Positions 26,142 to 37,900 of a stretch of 64,000 nucleotides of DNA are shown here, piece by piece (positions within the stretch are counted from its first letter, which is position 1; each line of letters opens with the position of its first letter). This stretch comes from Collinsella sp. AK_207A (lineage in GTDB: Bacteria > Actinomycetota > Coriobacteriia > Coriobacteriales > Coriobacteriaceae): contig NZ_CABWID010000016.1 of the NCBI RefSeq assembly GCF_902501965.1, forward strand, positions 1 to 64,000, in the 5' to 3' direction. Position numbers and translations under genes: made by a program. Below the pieces are notes generated by a model that saw only the letters and a program-made list of their open reading frames with translations, was not told the DNA's origin and made no database searches.

Positions 26142-26211
26142 GCGCCCTCCTTCCCCAGCTTGTTCGTGCGGGAACGTGCCCGCTTTTCCGGGTGGTCTTC
26201 CGGCCCGAAGC

Positions 26212-26640
26212 CTAGATGACGAAGTCGTACTCCATGGGCTTGGCGACCAGATCGGCCACGGTGATGCCGTCGAGGTAGTTGCTGATCATCTCATCGAGCT
26301 CGCGCCACATGCCGATGGTACGGCACTCGCCGGCGCGCTCGCAGCCGTTGTTGCCGCCCTCCAGGCACGAAACCGGAGCCAGGCTCCCCTCGGTTAGGCG
26401 TAGGATCTCACCCGCGGTGTACTTGTCGGGATCGCGCGTGAGGCGGTAGCCGCCGCCCTTGCCGCGCATGCCCGAGAGCAGGCCGGCGCGCACCAGCGTG
26501 GCGAGAATGTTCTCGAGGTACTTTTCCGATACGCCCTGGCGGTCGGCGATCTCTTTGAGGGGGATGCGACCAGCCGCCTGATGCTCGGCAAGATCGACCA
26601 TGACGCGGAGGGCGTAGCGCCCTTTGGTTGAAATCAGCAT
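26212..26640 (-). CDS. Rrf2-family transcriptional regulator, IscR-like
   Basis: A 142-aa winged-helix regulator. N-terminal MLISTKGRYALRVMVDLA and the recognition helix SEKYLENIL are family hallmarks. C92, C100 and C106 are spaced like the three Fe-S ligands of IscR (C92, C98, C104), so it probably carries a cluster and senses Fe-S status. In Clostridia and Bacillus, such genes precede a desulfurase and mnmA; here mnmA follows without a desulfurase. Likely also controls the divergent cysK. Confidence 0.9.
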   Translation of the reverse strand: MLISTKGRYALRVMVDLAEHQAAGRIPLKEIADRQGVSEKYLENILATLVRAGLLSGMRGKGGGYRLTRDPDKYTAGEILRLTEGSLAPVSCLEGGNNGCERAGECRTIGMWRELDEMISNYLDGITVADLVAKPMEYDFVI

Positions 26641-26763
26641 GGCGAACTCCTTCCAATCTGTTTCCCATTATCCTACCAGAATGACGGGTTTATATACAAA
26701 GGGGTGGGGGAATCGTCCCGCGATTTTTTTGAGCGGGATCAGACCGCCCACCGATTATCTCAT

Positions 26764-26842
26764 AATCCTATTGACAAACTAGGATTCAAGGACTTTACTA
26801 TGAGCAACAAGATTCCTAATTACCCTACATGGATATAGGAAT
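26764..26842. promoter_or_regulatory. cysK promoter with two palindromic candidate operators
   Basis: AATCCTA (26764-26770) and TAGGATT (26780-26786) form a palindrome with a 9-nt spacer that contains TTGACA (26771-26776), a perfect -35. TTTACT follows it after 17 nt. A second palindrome, ATTCCTA (26812-26818) and TAGGAAT (26836-26842), lies downstream. They resemble one another and occupy the promoter of cysK, so the neighbouring Rrf2 protein is a plausible binder; this is inference. Confidence 0.6.
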
Positions 26843-26872
26843 AAATGATAACGACGCTACAGGAGGCATATG

Positions 26873-27811
26873 ATGGCGAACATCTACACGTCCATCGACC
26901 AGCTGATCGGTCACACCCCGCTCCTCGAGCTCAGCCACATCGAGAAGGAGGAGGGGCTCAAGGCCCGCGTTCTCGTCAAGCTCGAGTACTTCAACCCGGC
27001 AGGGTCGGTGAAGGACCGTATCGCCAAGGCCATGCTCGACGATGCCGAGGCCGCCGGTAAGATCCGTCCGCACGACGGCTACACGCTCATCGAGCCCACG
27101 AGCGGTAACACCGGCGTCGGCCTGGCGAGCGTCGCCGCCGCGCGCGGTTACCAGCTCATCATCACCATGCCCGAGACCATGAGCGTCGAGCGTCGCCAGC
27201 TCATGCAGGCGTACGGCGCCAAGCTGGTGCTCACCCCGGGCTCCGAGGGTATGAAGGGCGCCATCGCCAAGGCCAAGGAGCTCGCCGAGACCACGCCCAA
27301 GAGCTTCATTCCCGGCCAGTTCACCAACCCGTCCAACCCGGCGGCCCACGAGAAGACCACCGGTCCCGAGATCTGGGAGGATGCGGACGGCAAGGTCGAC
27401 GTCTTCGTGGCCGGCGTGGGTACCGGCGGCACGGTGACCGGCGTGGGCCACTACCTCAAGCAGCAGAACCCCGATGTGCGCGTGGTCGCCGTTGAGCCCA
27501 AGAGCTCGCCGGTGCTCTCCGAGGGCCATGCAGGCACCCACAAGATCCAGGGAATCGGCGCCGGCTTCGTGCCCGACGTGCTGGACACCAAGGTGTACGA
27601 CGAGGTCGTCACCGTCTCCAACGAGGATGCCTTCGCGACCGGTCGCGCGGTGGGCCACAAGGAGGGCGTGCTCGTGGGCATCTCCTCCGGCGCCGCCGTC
27701 TGGGCTGCCGTCCAGCTCGCCAAGCGTCCCGAGAACGAGGGAAAGACCATTGTGGCCCTGCTCGCCGACACCGGTGAGCGCTACCTCTCCACGCCGCTCT
27801 TCGCCGAGTAG
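26873..27811 (+). CDS. cysK: Cysteine synthase A (O-acetylserine sulfhydrylase)
   Basis: A 312-aa PLP enzyme. The PLP lysine is in [11 protein letters not shown], the O-acetylserine loop in PTSGNTGVG, and the PLP-phosphate loop in [10 protein letters not shown]. Length and order fit CysK. AGGAGG lies 6 nt before this ATG; the overlapping ATG 3 nt earlier has a shorter spacing. Divergent from the Rrf2 gene. Converts O-acetylserine and sulfide to cysteine. Confidence 0.96.
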   Translation: MANIYTSIDQLIGHTPLLELSHIEKEEGLKARVLVKLEYFNPAGSVKDRIAKAMLDDAEAAGKIRPHDGYTLIEPTSGNTGVGLASVAAARGYQLIITMPETMSVERRQLMQAYGAKLVLTPGSEGMKGAIAKAKELAETTPKSFIPGQFTNPSNPAAHEKTTGPEIWEDADGKVDVFVAGVGTGGTVTGVGHYLKQQNPDVRVVAVEPKSSPVLSEGHAGTHKIQGIGAGFVPDVLDTKVYDEVVTVSNEDAFATGRAVGHKEGVLVGISSGAAVWAAVQLAKRPENEGKTIVALLADTGERYLSTPLFAE

Positions 27812-27837
27812 CGCGCGGATACCAGCTCTCCTCTCTG

Positions 27838-27888
27838 GGAAGCGGCCTTGCATGGCATCGAGGATGTCGTGCAAGGCCGCTTCCTTTT
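27838..27888 (+). terminator. Terminator after cysK
   Basis: GGAAGCGGCCTTGCA (from 27838) pairs with TGCAAGGCCGCTTCC across an about 20-nt loop, followed by TTTTC. Long stem, likely terminator of cysK. Confidence 0.85.
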
Positions 27889-27996
27889 CTATGCCGGAGC
27901 GCCCGAAGCGCAGGAAATGCCCCGGCGGGCGGTCGATGTCGTCGACGCGCCCGCCGGGGCGGAAAAACGGGGTAGGGGATTTGCCGGGGCTGCGGC

Positions 27997-29628
27997 TTAT
28001 TCCTCGGTCATGTAGGGATACGTGATCGCGGGACTCGGCGCATACGCTTCCTTCACGGCGCAGGGGCTCATCCAGCGATGCAGGTTGAGGGCGGTTCCCG
28101 CCTTGTCGTTGGTGCCGGAGTGGCGCGCGCCGCCGAAGGGCTGCTGGCCCACGGCGGAGCCGGAGGGCTTGTCGTTCAGGTAGAGATTGCCGGCGGCGTT
28201 GCGCAGCACCCATTCCAGGCGGGCGAGCTCCTCGCGGCCCTCGCAGTAGATGGAGCCCGTGAGGCCGTACTCGGAGGCATCGCACAGCGCGAGCGTCTCG
28301 TCGAGCTTGTCGTCATCGTAGGGATACACCGTCAGCACCGGGCCGAAGAGCTCGCGTTCCATGGTGTCGTAGTGAGGGTTCCCCGTCTCGATGACGGCGG
28401 GGTAGATGAACCAGCCGCGGTCGTCGTCGTGTCCGCCGCAGAGCAGCGTGGCATCCTCGGCGTCGCGGGCGGCGTCGATCGCGTCGGCGCAGCGACGGTA
28501 GGCGCGCTCGTCGATGACGGCGCCCAGCATGTTGCGGAAGTCGCAGGGGTCTCCCACCTTGAGCGTGGCAACGGCTGCGAGCAGCTTCTCGCGGACCTTG
28601 GGCCAGATGCTCTTGGGCACGTACGCGCGGCTCGCGGCAGAGCACTTCTGCCCCTGGTACTCGAAGGGGGAGAGGGCCAGGCAGGCGACCAGGGCGTCGA
28701 TATCCGCCGAGGGGTGGGCGAAGACGAAGTCCTTGCCACCGGTCTCGCCCACCAGGCGCGGGTAGGTCTTGTAGGCGTCGATGTGCTCGCCCACGAACCG
28801 CCACACGTCGGAGAACACCTGCGTGGAACCGGTGAAGTGAAAGCCGGCGAAGTCAGGGCTGGCAAGCACGCAGTTCTGCAGCGCATCGCCGCGGCAGGGG
28901 ATGAAGTTGATGACGCCGGCGGGAAGGCCCGCTTCCATGAGGACCTGCATGAAGCGCCAGCTGGCGAGCGCCGCCGTGGTCGAGGGCTTCCAGAGCACCA
29001 CGTTGCCGCAGAGCGCGGGCGCGCAGGCCAGGTTGCACGAGATGGACGTGAAGTTGAACGGCGCCACGGCCACGACGAATCCCTCGAGCGGGCGGTAGAC
29101 GACGCGGTTCATCTCGGTAAAGCCGGGTCGCATGGGCTGGTCGGCGTAGATCCGGCGTGCGTCGGCCACGCCGAAGCGCAGGAAGTCGGCGAGGGCGCAG
29201 GCAGATTCACCCTCGGCCTGGCGGACGACCTTGCTCTGCCCGAGCATGTTGGAGGCGACGATGCGGTTGCGCCAGGGACCCGCCACGAGCGCGGCAGCCT
29301 TTTCGAAGATGGCCAGGCGGTGCTCGGTGGAAAGCGCCTCCCAGGCTTCCTTGGCGTCCATGGCGGCCTTGATCGCAGCGGCGAGTTCCTCGGGTCCGGC
29401 GATGGAGAGCTCGGCGATAACATGGTGGTGGTCGTGCGGGAGCACGACGGGCACGGTCTTCTCGGTGTAGACCGGCTTGCCGCCGATGATGAGCGGGATG
29501 CGCTCCACGCCGGCTTGCTGGCGGGCGAGCTCGTCCTTGAGCGCCGTCTTCTCGGGTGAACCGGGCATGAAGCCGCGACCGGGCTCATTCGTCGGCCGCT
29601 CGAACTGATAGATGCTGTTGTTAGCCAT
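27997..29628 (-). CDS. pruA: L-glutamate gamma-semialdehyde (1-pyrroline-5-carboxylate) dehydrogenase
   Basis: A 543-aa ALDH4-type aldehyde dehydrogenase. It oxidises glutamate semialdehyde to glutamate with NAD+. Catalytic Cys in GQKCSAASRA, the Glu-containing LVGETGGKDFV, the FHFTGS motif and APFNFTSI fit the group. No proline dehydrogenase is adjacent, so substrate could come from ornithine or arginine catabolism (inference). Monocistronic. Confidence 0.93.
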   Translation of the reverse strand: MANNSIYQFERPTNEPGRGFMPGSPEKTALKDELARQQAGVERIPLIIGGKPVYTEKTVPVVLPHDHHHVIAELSIAGPEELAAAIKAAMDAKEAWEALSTEHRLAIFEKAAALVAGPWRNRIVASNMLGQSKVVRQAEGESACALADFLRFGVADARRIYADQPMRPGFTEMNRVVYRPLEGFVVAVAPFNFTSISCNLACAPALCGNVVLWKPSTTAALASWRFMQVLMEAGLPAGVINFIPCRGDALQNCVLASPDFAGFHFTGSTQVFSDVWRFVGEHIDAYKTYPRLVGETGGKDFVFAHPSADIDALVACLALSPFEYQGQKCSAASRAYVPKSIWPKVREKLLAAVATLKVGDPCDFRNMLGAVIDERAYRRCADAIDAARDAEDATLLCGGHDDDRGWFIYPAVIETGNPHYDTMERELFGPVLTVYPYDDDKLDETLALCDASEYGLTGSIYCEGREELARLEWVLRNAAGNLYLNDKPSGSAVGQQPFGGARHSGTNDKAGTALNLHRWMSPCAVKEAYAPSPAITYPYMTEE

Positions 29629-29797
29629 GACGACCCCTCTCCCGGCGTCTCAGTTCCTGGCGCCGATATGCAATCCTAGGCCGATTCTATGCATGGCATG
29701 TTTCAGGCTGATAACGCGCGCAAACGGGCACGCTTTTGTAACCGGCTGGTTTCACGCACCACTCCGAATTGTCCTGAGCGGCGAGCACCGGTCGGCG

Positions 29798-30385
29798 CTA
29801 CCGCAGGCGAGACGCCGCGCGCGGCGGGGAGAGTTCCGGCTGCCAGCGCTCGATGAGGCGCTCGAGCGTCCATGCGGCGTTCGCGGGGCTGGTGGAGGGC
29901 AGGACGATGGCGGGAAAGCCAGCTGCCTCCTCGAGGTAGCGATGGTAGAGGCGGCCGGCGGTCCCACCGTTGCAGACGATGCGCTCGATCTTCGCCGCAT
30001 CGAGAACGCGTGCGAGGTCGGCGGGCGTCACGTTCCTGATGCTCGCGTCCGAGGAGCCCTTGATATCGCAGCTGTGGATCACGTCCCAGAGCGCGATGCC
30101 ATGGCGCAGCAGGAGCGCCCGCTTGGCGGCTATGGATTGCTCGAGGGTGGCGGCAGCGGGTTCGGCGTCGTTCAGAGACCCCGCAGCCAGCGGGTCTCCC
30201 TCGTTTGGCGGGACGGGTTCGTTCAGACTGGCGGCGAGCACCCGCCAGAACCTGTTACGCGGATTGCCGTAATAGAAGGCGTTCGCGCGCGAGAGCGCGG
30301 ACGGGAGCGAGCCCAGCACGAGTATGCGCGACCGGTTGTTGAACACCGGCTCGAGTCCATGGACAATATGCTGGTAATCGGCCAT
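29798..30385 (-). CDS. DNA-deoxyinosine glycosylase (UDG superfamily)
   Basis: A 195-aa protein of the uracil-DNA glycosylase superfamily in the hypoxanthine-removing branch. Motif 1 is ILVLGSLPSALS followed by AFYYGNPRNRFWRVL, and motif 2 is LPSTSPANA. These replace the canonical UDG residues and match the deoxyinosine glycosylase group. The start at 30383-30385 (MADYQHIVHGLEPV) is preceded by GAGAACGAGG; a longer in-frame reading to 30457 is unsupported. Convergent with nothing; divergent from uvrA, making a small repair locus. Confidence 0.88.
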   Translation of the reverse strand: MADYQHIVHGLEPVFNNRSRILVLGSLPSALSRANAFYYGNPRNRFWRVLAASLNEPVPPNEGDPLAAGSLNDAEPAAATLEQSIAAKRALLLRHGIALWDVIHSCDIKGSSDASIRNVTPADLARVLDAAKIERIVCNGGTAGRLYHRYLEEAAGFPAIVLPSTSPANAAWTLERLIERWQPELSPPRAASRLR

Positions 30386-30485
30386 GCCGCCTCGTTCTCC
30401 GCATCGCTTCCGGACCAGCTCATCATAAAATGCGCCCAACCGCGCGGCAACGAGCATGCGCGGTTTGTGACGGCGCCACCTATCA

Positions 30486-30499
30486 CGAACACGTGTCCG
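30486..30499. promoter_or_regulatory. LexA (SOS) box upstream of uvrA
   Basis: CGAACACGTGTCCG matches CGAACRNRYGTTCG at 13 of 14 positions (one C for T in the right half). It lies 63 nt before the uvrA ATG; a possible -10 (TATAGA, 30515-30520) follows. Consistent with the classical damage-induced regulation of uvrA. Confidence 0.7.
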
Positions 30500-30561
30500 T
30501 ATCGTGCGCTAGACTATAGACCTGCCAAAACGAGTGTTCTCATCCATGCGAGAGGTTCGCC

Positions 30562-33453
<2,892 letters not shown>

Positions 33454-33467
33454 CGGCATCCTGCCGG

Positions 33468-34493
33468 CTAGAGGAGGCTGATGAGCTCGTCCACGTCCTC
33501 CTTGCGCGTGGCCCAGCTCGTGCAGAAGCGGATGACCTCGCGCCCGTTGGGAAGCGCCTCCATGAAGCCGAACTCCACGCGCTTTGCGAGCTCGGCAGCC
33601 TGCTCGGGCGTTACGCTCACCATCACCTGGTTGGTGGTCGAGGGCTTGAAGAGCTCGTATCCGCGCTCCGCGAGCGCGGCGCGGATACGGTCGGCGCAGG
33701 TGTCGCCATGCGCGCCCAGGCGCTCGTAGAGGTTGTCGGTAAAAAGCGTGTCGAACTGGATGCCCAGTAGCCGACCCTTGGCGAGCATGCCGCCGTGGAT
33801 CTTCGTGATGGTGTAGAAGTGGGGGATGAGCCCCGACTTGGGGAACACGACGGCTTCGCCGAAGAGGCAGCCGACCTTGGTACCGCCGATGTAGAAGACG
33901 TCCGCCAGGCGCGCGAGGTCGGGAAGGGAGACGTCGTTGCCCGCGGCTGCGAGCGCATATCCCAAGCGCGCGCCGTCGATGTAGAGCTTGAGGTTCGCAT
34001 CATCGCAAGCCCGCCGGATGTCCTCGAGCTCGGCGAGGGTGTAGAGCGTGCCGTACTCCGTGGGTTGCGACACGTAGACGGCGCCAGGCGCCACCTCGTG
34101 CTCCCAGTTGGCGTCGGCGTAGAACACGTTGACGAAGCTGCGGACGGCGTCTCCCGAGAGCTTGCCGTCCACGCCGGGGACGGTGAGCACCTTGTGCCCG
34201 CCGTGCTCGATCGCCCCCGCCTCATGCACGGCGACGTGTCCGCTTTCGGCTGCGAGGACGCCCTGCCAGGGCTGGAGCAGCGATGAGATGACGGTCTCGT
34301 TGGTCTGGGTGCCGCCGACGAGAAAATGAACCTCGGCCTCTGGCGCGTTGCAGGCGCGGCGAATCCTCTCTCGCGCGCTCTCGCAATACGGGTCGCGACC
34401 GTAGCCGGCGGTCTTCTCCATATTGGTGCGGGTGAGCGCGTCGAGGATCTCGGGCGCCGCCCCCTCCATGTAGTCGCTGACGAATTGCTGCAT
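33468..34493 (-). CDS. Low-specificity L-threonine aldolase
   Basis: A 341-aa PLP-dependent aldolase (beta-eliminating lyase group). PLP lysine is in YIGGTKVG, the aspartate pair in KLYIDGARLGYAL, with HVAVHEAGAIEHGGHK in the substrate loop. Cleaves threonine or allo-threonine to glycine and acetaldehyde. Convergent with uvrA; the 14-nt gap holds no terminator of its own. Confidence 0.92.
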   Translation of the reverse strand: MQQFVSDYMEGAAPEILDALTRTNMEKTAGYGRDPYCESARERIRRACNAPEAEVHFLVGGTQTNETVISSLLQPWQGVLAAESGHVAVHEAGAIEHGGHKVLTVPGVDGKLSGDAVRSFVNVFYADANWEHEVAPGAVYVSQPTEYGTLYTLAELEDIRRACDDANLKLYIDGARLGYALAAAGNDVSLPDLARLADVFYIGGTKVGCLFGEAVVFPKSGLIPHFYTITKIHGGMLAKGRLLGIQFDTLFTDNLYERLGAHGDTCADRIRAALAERGYELFKPSTTNQVMVSVTPEQAAELAKRVEFGFMEALPNGREVIRFCTSWATRKEDVDELISLL

Positions 34494-34553
34494 CGCAACC
34501 TCTTTTCCGTTGCAGGCCTGATTCTTACGATCGTGTTTGGGAGCAGCCTCGCA

Positions 34554-36011
34554 TCAGCTCGCCTCGAGCGTGGCGAGGAGTGCCTGGTGATCGGTGCCGG
34601 CGATCTCCACCGTCTGGAGCGAGCTCACGGTGATGCCGGAGTTCTTACTGTAGACGATATGGTCGATCTCGATGATCGAGGGAATCGCGCTGTTGGCGGG
34701 ATAGGTCATATGGAACCCCTCGCCCGCCTGCTCGGAGGCGTCCACGAAGGTGCTGCCCAGGAGCTCGCGGAAGCGCGCGTGGTCCCAGGTTGAGTTGAAG
34801 TCTCCCATCACCAGGTAGGCATGGTCGTAGTTGGAGAGGGTGCCGATCACGGAGAGGCCCTCGTTCCAGAGGTCCTGCGCACCGCGCGTGGGGGAATTGG
34901 GGTGCACACTCACCACGCGCACGGTGGTGCCGCCGATCTGGATATCCACGGCGGGCATGGAGCTCGTCTCGATGGGCAGCAGGTTGTAGGACACGTTGCT
35001 CATGGAGGCTGCGGTGAAGATGCCGTTCCGCCCGCCGTTGCTGATCGCGCTCGCTTCGTCGGAGACGATGTAGTGGGGGAGCACGTCGGTGATGCCGGCG
35101 GCGAGGAGGTCGTTCACCATGGTGGTGGTGAGCTCCTGCAGGCAGAGGACCTCCACGTGCTGGGCGCGGCAGGTGTCCACGATCTCCTGGGCGCTCGCGC
35201 TGCCGTTGAGCGTGTTCACCGTCATGATGCGCGCGTAGGCGTCGTCGGTGGTCGAGCTGCTTGCAACAGCGGTCTCCGCGGCCCGGGAGACGCGGGCGGT
35301 GGGAATCAGATAGCCTGCATGCCACCAGCCGTTGACGCCGAGCGCGAGCGCGCAGACCACGAACAGGATGCGGCGGCGCCAAAGCGCGGCGAGGACCAGG
35401 CAGAAGATGGAGGGGACCAAGGCGAGCGGCATGAACGAGACGAGCTCGGGCACCATGCGGCCCGTGGAGTGGTCGAGCGGGATGAGCCTGAGCCCCATGA
35501 AGGCTATGGTCGCGAGTACGATGAGCCAGAGCAGGGCGGCGGCGCAGCCGTGGCGCGCAGGCTTCGGCGGGCGCGGTTCGCGTGCGGGACGATGCGGATC
35601 GTTGCCGGGAAGGGTCGCTCCGTCCCGGCCGCCGAGTACGCTTTCGCGAAGCGGTCGGGGCGATTCGACCGGGACCTGAGCTGCGCGTGGCATACGCTGC
35701 GGCGCGGTGTCCGAGGGCGAGACCGGAACGTGTGCGAGGGGGCGCAGCGATGCGGGGGCGATGCGCGTGCGGTCGGGGAGACCCTCCGCTGCCTGTGCGC
35801 CGGCGCCATGTGCATAGGCGGACGGGCGGTATGCGGGGGCACCGTTGGCTGTGGAGGCGTTGCTCGGAGCGGTGGCGTTCGAGTCGGGCGCGGACACGGT
35901 ATCCGGTACGGGCGGCGTGCCGGGAGAGGCAGCAGATGCTTCTGCCCAGGCCTCATCGGACATGGGCGCCCACTGGGCATCGGATGGATTGGTTCGGCGC
36001 GGATCGTCCAT
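34554..36011 (-). CDS. Membrane-anchored endonuclease/exonuclease/phosphatase-family protein
   Basis: A 485-aa protein. About 165 N-terminal residues are Pro/Ala/Ser-rich and probably disordered. Three hydrophobic segments follow (AALLWLIVLATIAFMGL, MPLALVPSIFCLVLAAL, ILFVVCALALGVNGWW), then an extracytoplasmic EEP domain. Catalytic pieces are LCLQELTTT, VMGDFNSTWD, and the C-terminal IDHIVYS and GTDHQALLA. The active-site His and Asp/Asn are present, so it is likely active; substrate unknown. Stands alone between the aldolase and the YaiI-like gene. Confidence 0.85.
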   Translation of the reverse strand: MDDPRRTNPSDAQWAPMSDEAWAEASAASPGTPPVPDTVSAPDSNATAPSNASTANGAPAYRPSAYAHGAGAQAAEGLPDRTRIAPASLRPLAHVPVSPSDTAPQRMPRAAQVPVESPRPLRESVLGGRDGATLPGNDPHRPAREPRPPKPARHGCAAALLWLIVLATIAFMGLRLIPLDHSTGRMVPELVSFMPLALVPSIFCLVLAALWRRRILFVVCALALGVNGWWHAGYLIPTARVSRAAETAVASSSTTDDAYARIMTVNTLNGSASAQEIVDTCRAQHVEVLCLQELTTTMVNDLLAAGITDVLPHYIVSDEASAISNGGRNGIFTAASMSNVSYNLLPIETSSMPAVDIQIGGTTVRVVSVHPNSPTRGAQDLWNEGLSVIGTLSNYDHAYLVMGDFNSTWDHARFRELLGSTFVDASEQAGEGFHMTYPANSAIPSIIEIDHIVYSKNSGITVSSLQTVEIAGTDHQALLATLEAS

Positions 36012-36120
36012 GTGGCCCCCTCTCAAACGACGGGGCTTCATGCTAGCGGAACGCGCACGCGCCCCGGCTCCGTCTGGCCGGTTTCCACGATGGCGACAAA
36101 GCGGGGCCGGCGCGCGCTTT

Positions 36121-36603
36121 TTAACCCAGGAGGCGCGTGAGGTTCTCGCGGAAGCGCCGCCGGTCCTCGGAAGAAAACGCCGCGGGCCCCCGGGTGCGGC
36201 CTCCGGCACGGCGCACCTTCTTCTCCTCGTGGCGCACGAAGAGCTCCATATCGATGGTTTCCTTGCGAAATACGTGCCCCCGCACGCTGATCGCCGCGGC
36301 CCCGCGTCCGAGGACCATGCTCGCCAGCCCGATGTCCTGCGTGACCACCACGTCACCGGCGCTCAGACGCCCAACAATCGCGAAATCGGCGGAATCCGCG
36401 CCCACGGAGACGTCCAAAACGCCTACCCAGAAGCCCCGGCGCGCATGCTCCGGGTCGCGTGGGTCGTCGCGCCGAATGCGGCGCTCCAGGTTCTGCGTGC
36501 TGTTGCCGGCGATGACGACCGGCCAGCCCGCCCGTCGGGCGGTATCCAGAGCCTCCCGCGTGACGGGGCAGGCATCGGCATCGATGAACAGGGTTCGTGA
36601 CAT
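36121..36603 (-). CDS. YaiI/YqxD family protein (DUF188)
   Basis: A 160-aa protein of the DUF188 PIN-like group. It starts FIDADACPVTREAL, contains VTQDIGLAS and ends with RRRFRENLTRLL, all family marks. Biological role unknown. The start at 36601-36603 fits the family N-terminus; upstream sequence is intergenic. Confidence 0.9.
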   Translation of the reverse strand: MSRTLFIDADACPVTREALDTARRAGWPVVIAGNSTQNLERRIRRDDPRDPEHARRGFWVGVLDVSVGADSADFAIVGRLSAGDVVVTQDIGLASMVLGRGAAAISVRGHVFRKETIDMELFVRHEEKKVRRAGGRTRGPAAFSSEDRRRFRENLTRLLG

Positions 36604-36693
36604 GGGCGTCCTTCCGAGCGCGTTTCCACCTATTGTACCGGTCGCCACTGCGGTGCGCTCCCGGCCCACGCACCCATGCCGGCGCCTCCCAGT

Positions 36694-36733
36694 CCATCTG
36701 TAACCCGACAGAAACCATATCGTAAACAGATGG
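36694..36733. repeat. Inverted repeat upstream of the ABC transporter operon
   Basis: CCATCTGT (36694-36701) and ACAGATGG (36726-36733) separated by 24 nt, in the intergenic region between the YaiI-like gene and the substrate-binding protein. Possible regulatory site; no regulator assigned. Confidence 0.4.
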
Positions 36734-36783
36734 CCCCATTTATGCATAATCGATACTCAATAGAAACAAACGGGCAGGAACGT

Positions 36784-36812
36784 TTGAACATCGTTGCATA
36801 AAACGCCATACT
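36784..36812 (+). promoter_or_regulatory. Promoter of the amino-acid ABC transporter operon
   Basis: TTGAAC (36784-36789), a 17-nt spacer and CATACT (36807-36812), about 70 nt before the binding-protein start. Just downstream, GCGCCAG (36827-36833) and CTGGCGC (36844-36850) form a palindrome that could be an operator. Confidence 0.65.
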
Positions 36813-36880
36813 AGGTCACACCTTATGCGCCAGGCGATATGATCTGGCGCGGGGGAATGGATAAGGAAGGGGTACTCCTC

Positions 36881-37741
36881 ATGCTCAACCAGTCAGTCTC
36901 GCGCCGTCAGTTCCTCGGCCTCGCCTCGGGCTTCGCCGCCATCGCCGGCCTCGGCCTCGTCGGGTGCGGCGGCAGCTCCACGTCCGGAACCTCGTCTGCC
37001 GGCAGCTCCGCCGGATCTGCCGCTTCGAGCTCCAAGGACGGCTACACGCTCGTGAAGGACGGCACGCTCACCGTCGGCACCGCCGCCGAATACGAGCCGT
37101 TCGAGTACATGGAAGACGGTCAGTACAAGGGCTTCGACCTGGACCTCATCCAGGACATCGCCAAGAAGCTGGGCCTCACCGTCGAGTTCGCCAACGTGGA
37201 CTTCGACACGATCGTCCCGGGCGTCTCCTCCGGCGCCAAGTACGATGTGGGCATCGGCGCCATCACCGTCACTCCGGAGCGCAAGAAGGAGGTCGACTTC
37301 ACCGACTCCTACTACATGGATGACCAGGCCATCGTCACCATGAAGGACAACGCGGACATCACGGGCGACAACTACAAGGAGAAGCTCGACTCCGCCGACG
37401 CCAAGATCGCCGTGCAGTCCGGTTCCACGGCCGAGGCCTTCGCTAAGGAGAACTTCCCCAATGCCGAGCTCGTGCCGTTCAAGAACGCGACCGACTGCTT
37501 CTCGGCGCTTCAGGCCGGCCAGTCCGTGGCGCTCGTGACAAACCGTTCCGTCGCAGCCCAGCTCGTGGCCACTTCGTTCGATAACGAGCAGGTCGTCAAG
37601 CTGATCTCCACGGGCGAGGAGTACGCCATCGCCGTCAACAAGGACAACAGCGGCTTGAAGGACGCCATCAACAAGGCGCTCAAGGAGCTGACGGATGACG
37701 GCACCGTGGATAGCCTGATGGGCCAGTACAACATCAAGTAA
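36881..37741 (+). CDS. Polar amino-acid ABC transporter substrate-binding lipoprotein, probable Tat substrate
   Basis: A 286-aa family-3 extracellular binding protein. The signal contains the twin-arginine motif SRRQFLG and ends in the lipobox LVGC, so it is a Tat-exported lipoprotein. Mature parts VGTAAEYEPFEYMEDGQYKGFD and the GVSSGAKYDVGIGAITVTPERKKEVDF region are family 3 signatures (amino-acid specific). The ATG at 36881 was chosen because GGAAGGGG lies 8 nt upstream and the n-region is short. First gene of a three-gene transport unit. Confidence 0.92.
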   Translation: MLNQSVSRRQFLGLASGFAAIAGLGLVGCGGSSTSGTSSAGSSAGSAASSSKDGYTLVKDGTLTVGTAAEYEPFEYMEDGQYKGFDLDLIQDIAKKLGLTVEFANVDFDTIVPGVSSGAKYDVGIGAITVTPERKKEVDFTDSYYMDDQAIVTMKDNADITGDNYKEKLDSADAKIAVQSGSTAEAFAKENFPNAELVPFKNATDCFSALQAGQSVALVTNRSVAAQLVATSFDNEQVVKLISTGEEYAIAVNKDNSGLKDAINKALKELTDDGTVDSLMGQYNIK

Positions 37742-37782
37742 GCAGAGGAGCTGGTCGCGCGGACGGCGACCGCTCACGAACG

Positions 37783-37822
37783 TGCAGCGGCCCTTCCCGT
37801 ATAAAAGGGGAGGGCCGCTGCA
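37783..37822 (+). terminator. Intercistronic hairpin (attenuator or RNA stabiliser) after the binding-protein gene
   Basis: TGCAGCGGCCCT.TCCC pairs with GGGG.AGGGCCGCTGCA (37783-37822), a long stem in the 159-nt gap between the binding protein and the permease. It could protect the upstream mRNA and give excess binding protein, as in other ABC operons. Confidence 0.7.
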
Positions 37823-37900
37823 TAAAACGGGTATTTTGCCTTTCATGTATCGCATTTGTATGCAAACATGTTCGTTCGTTGGAAGTTGTTAGGAGACAAC

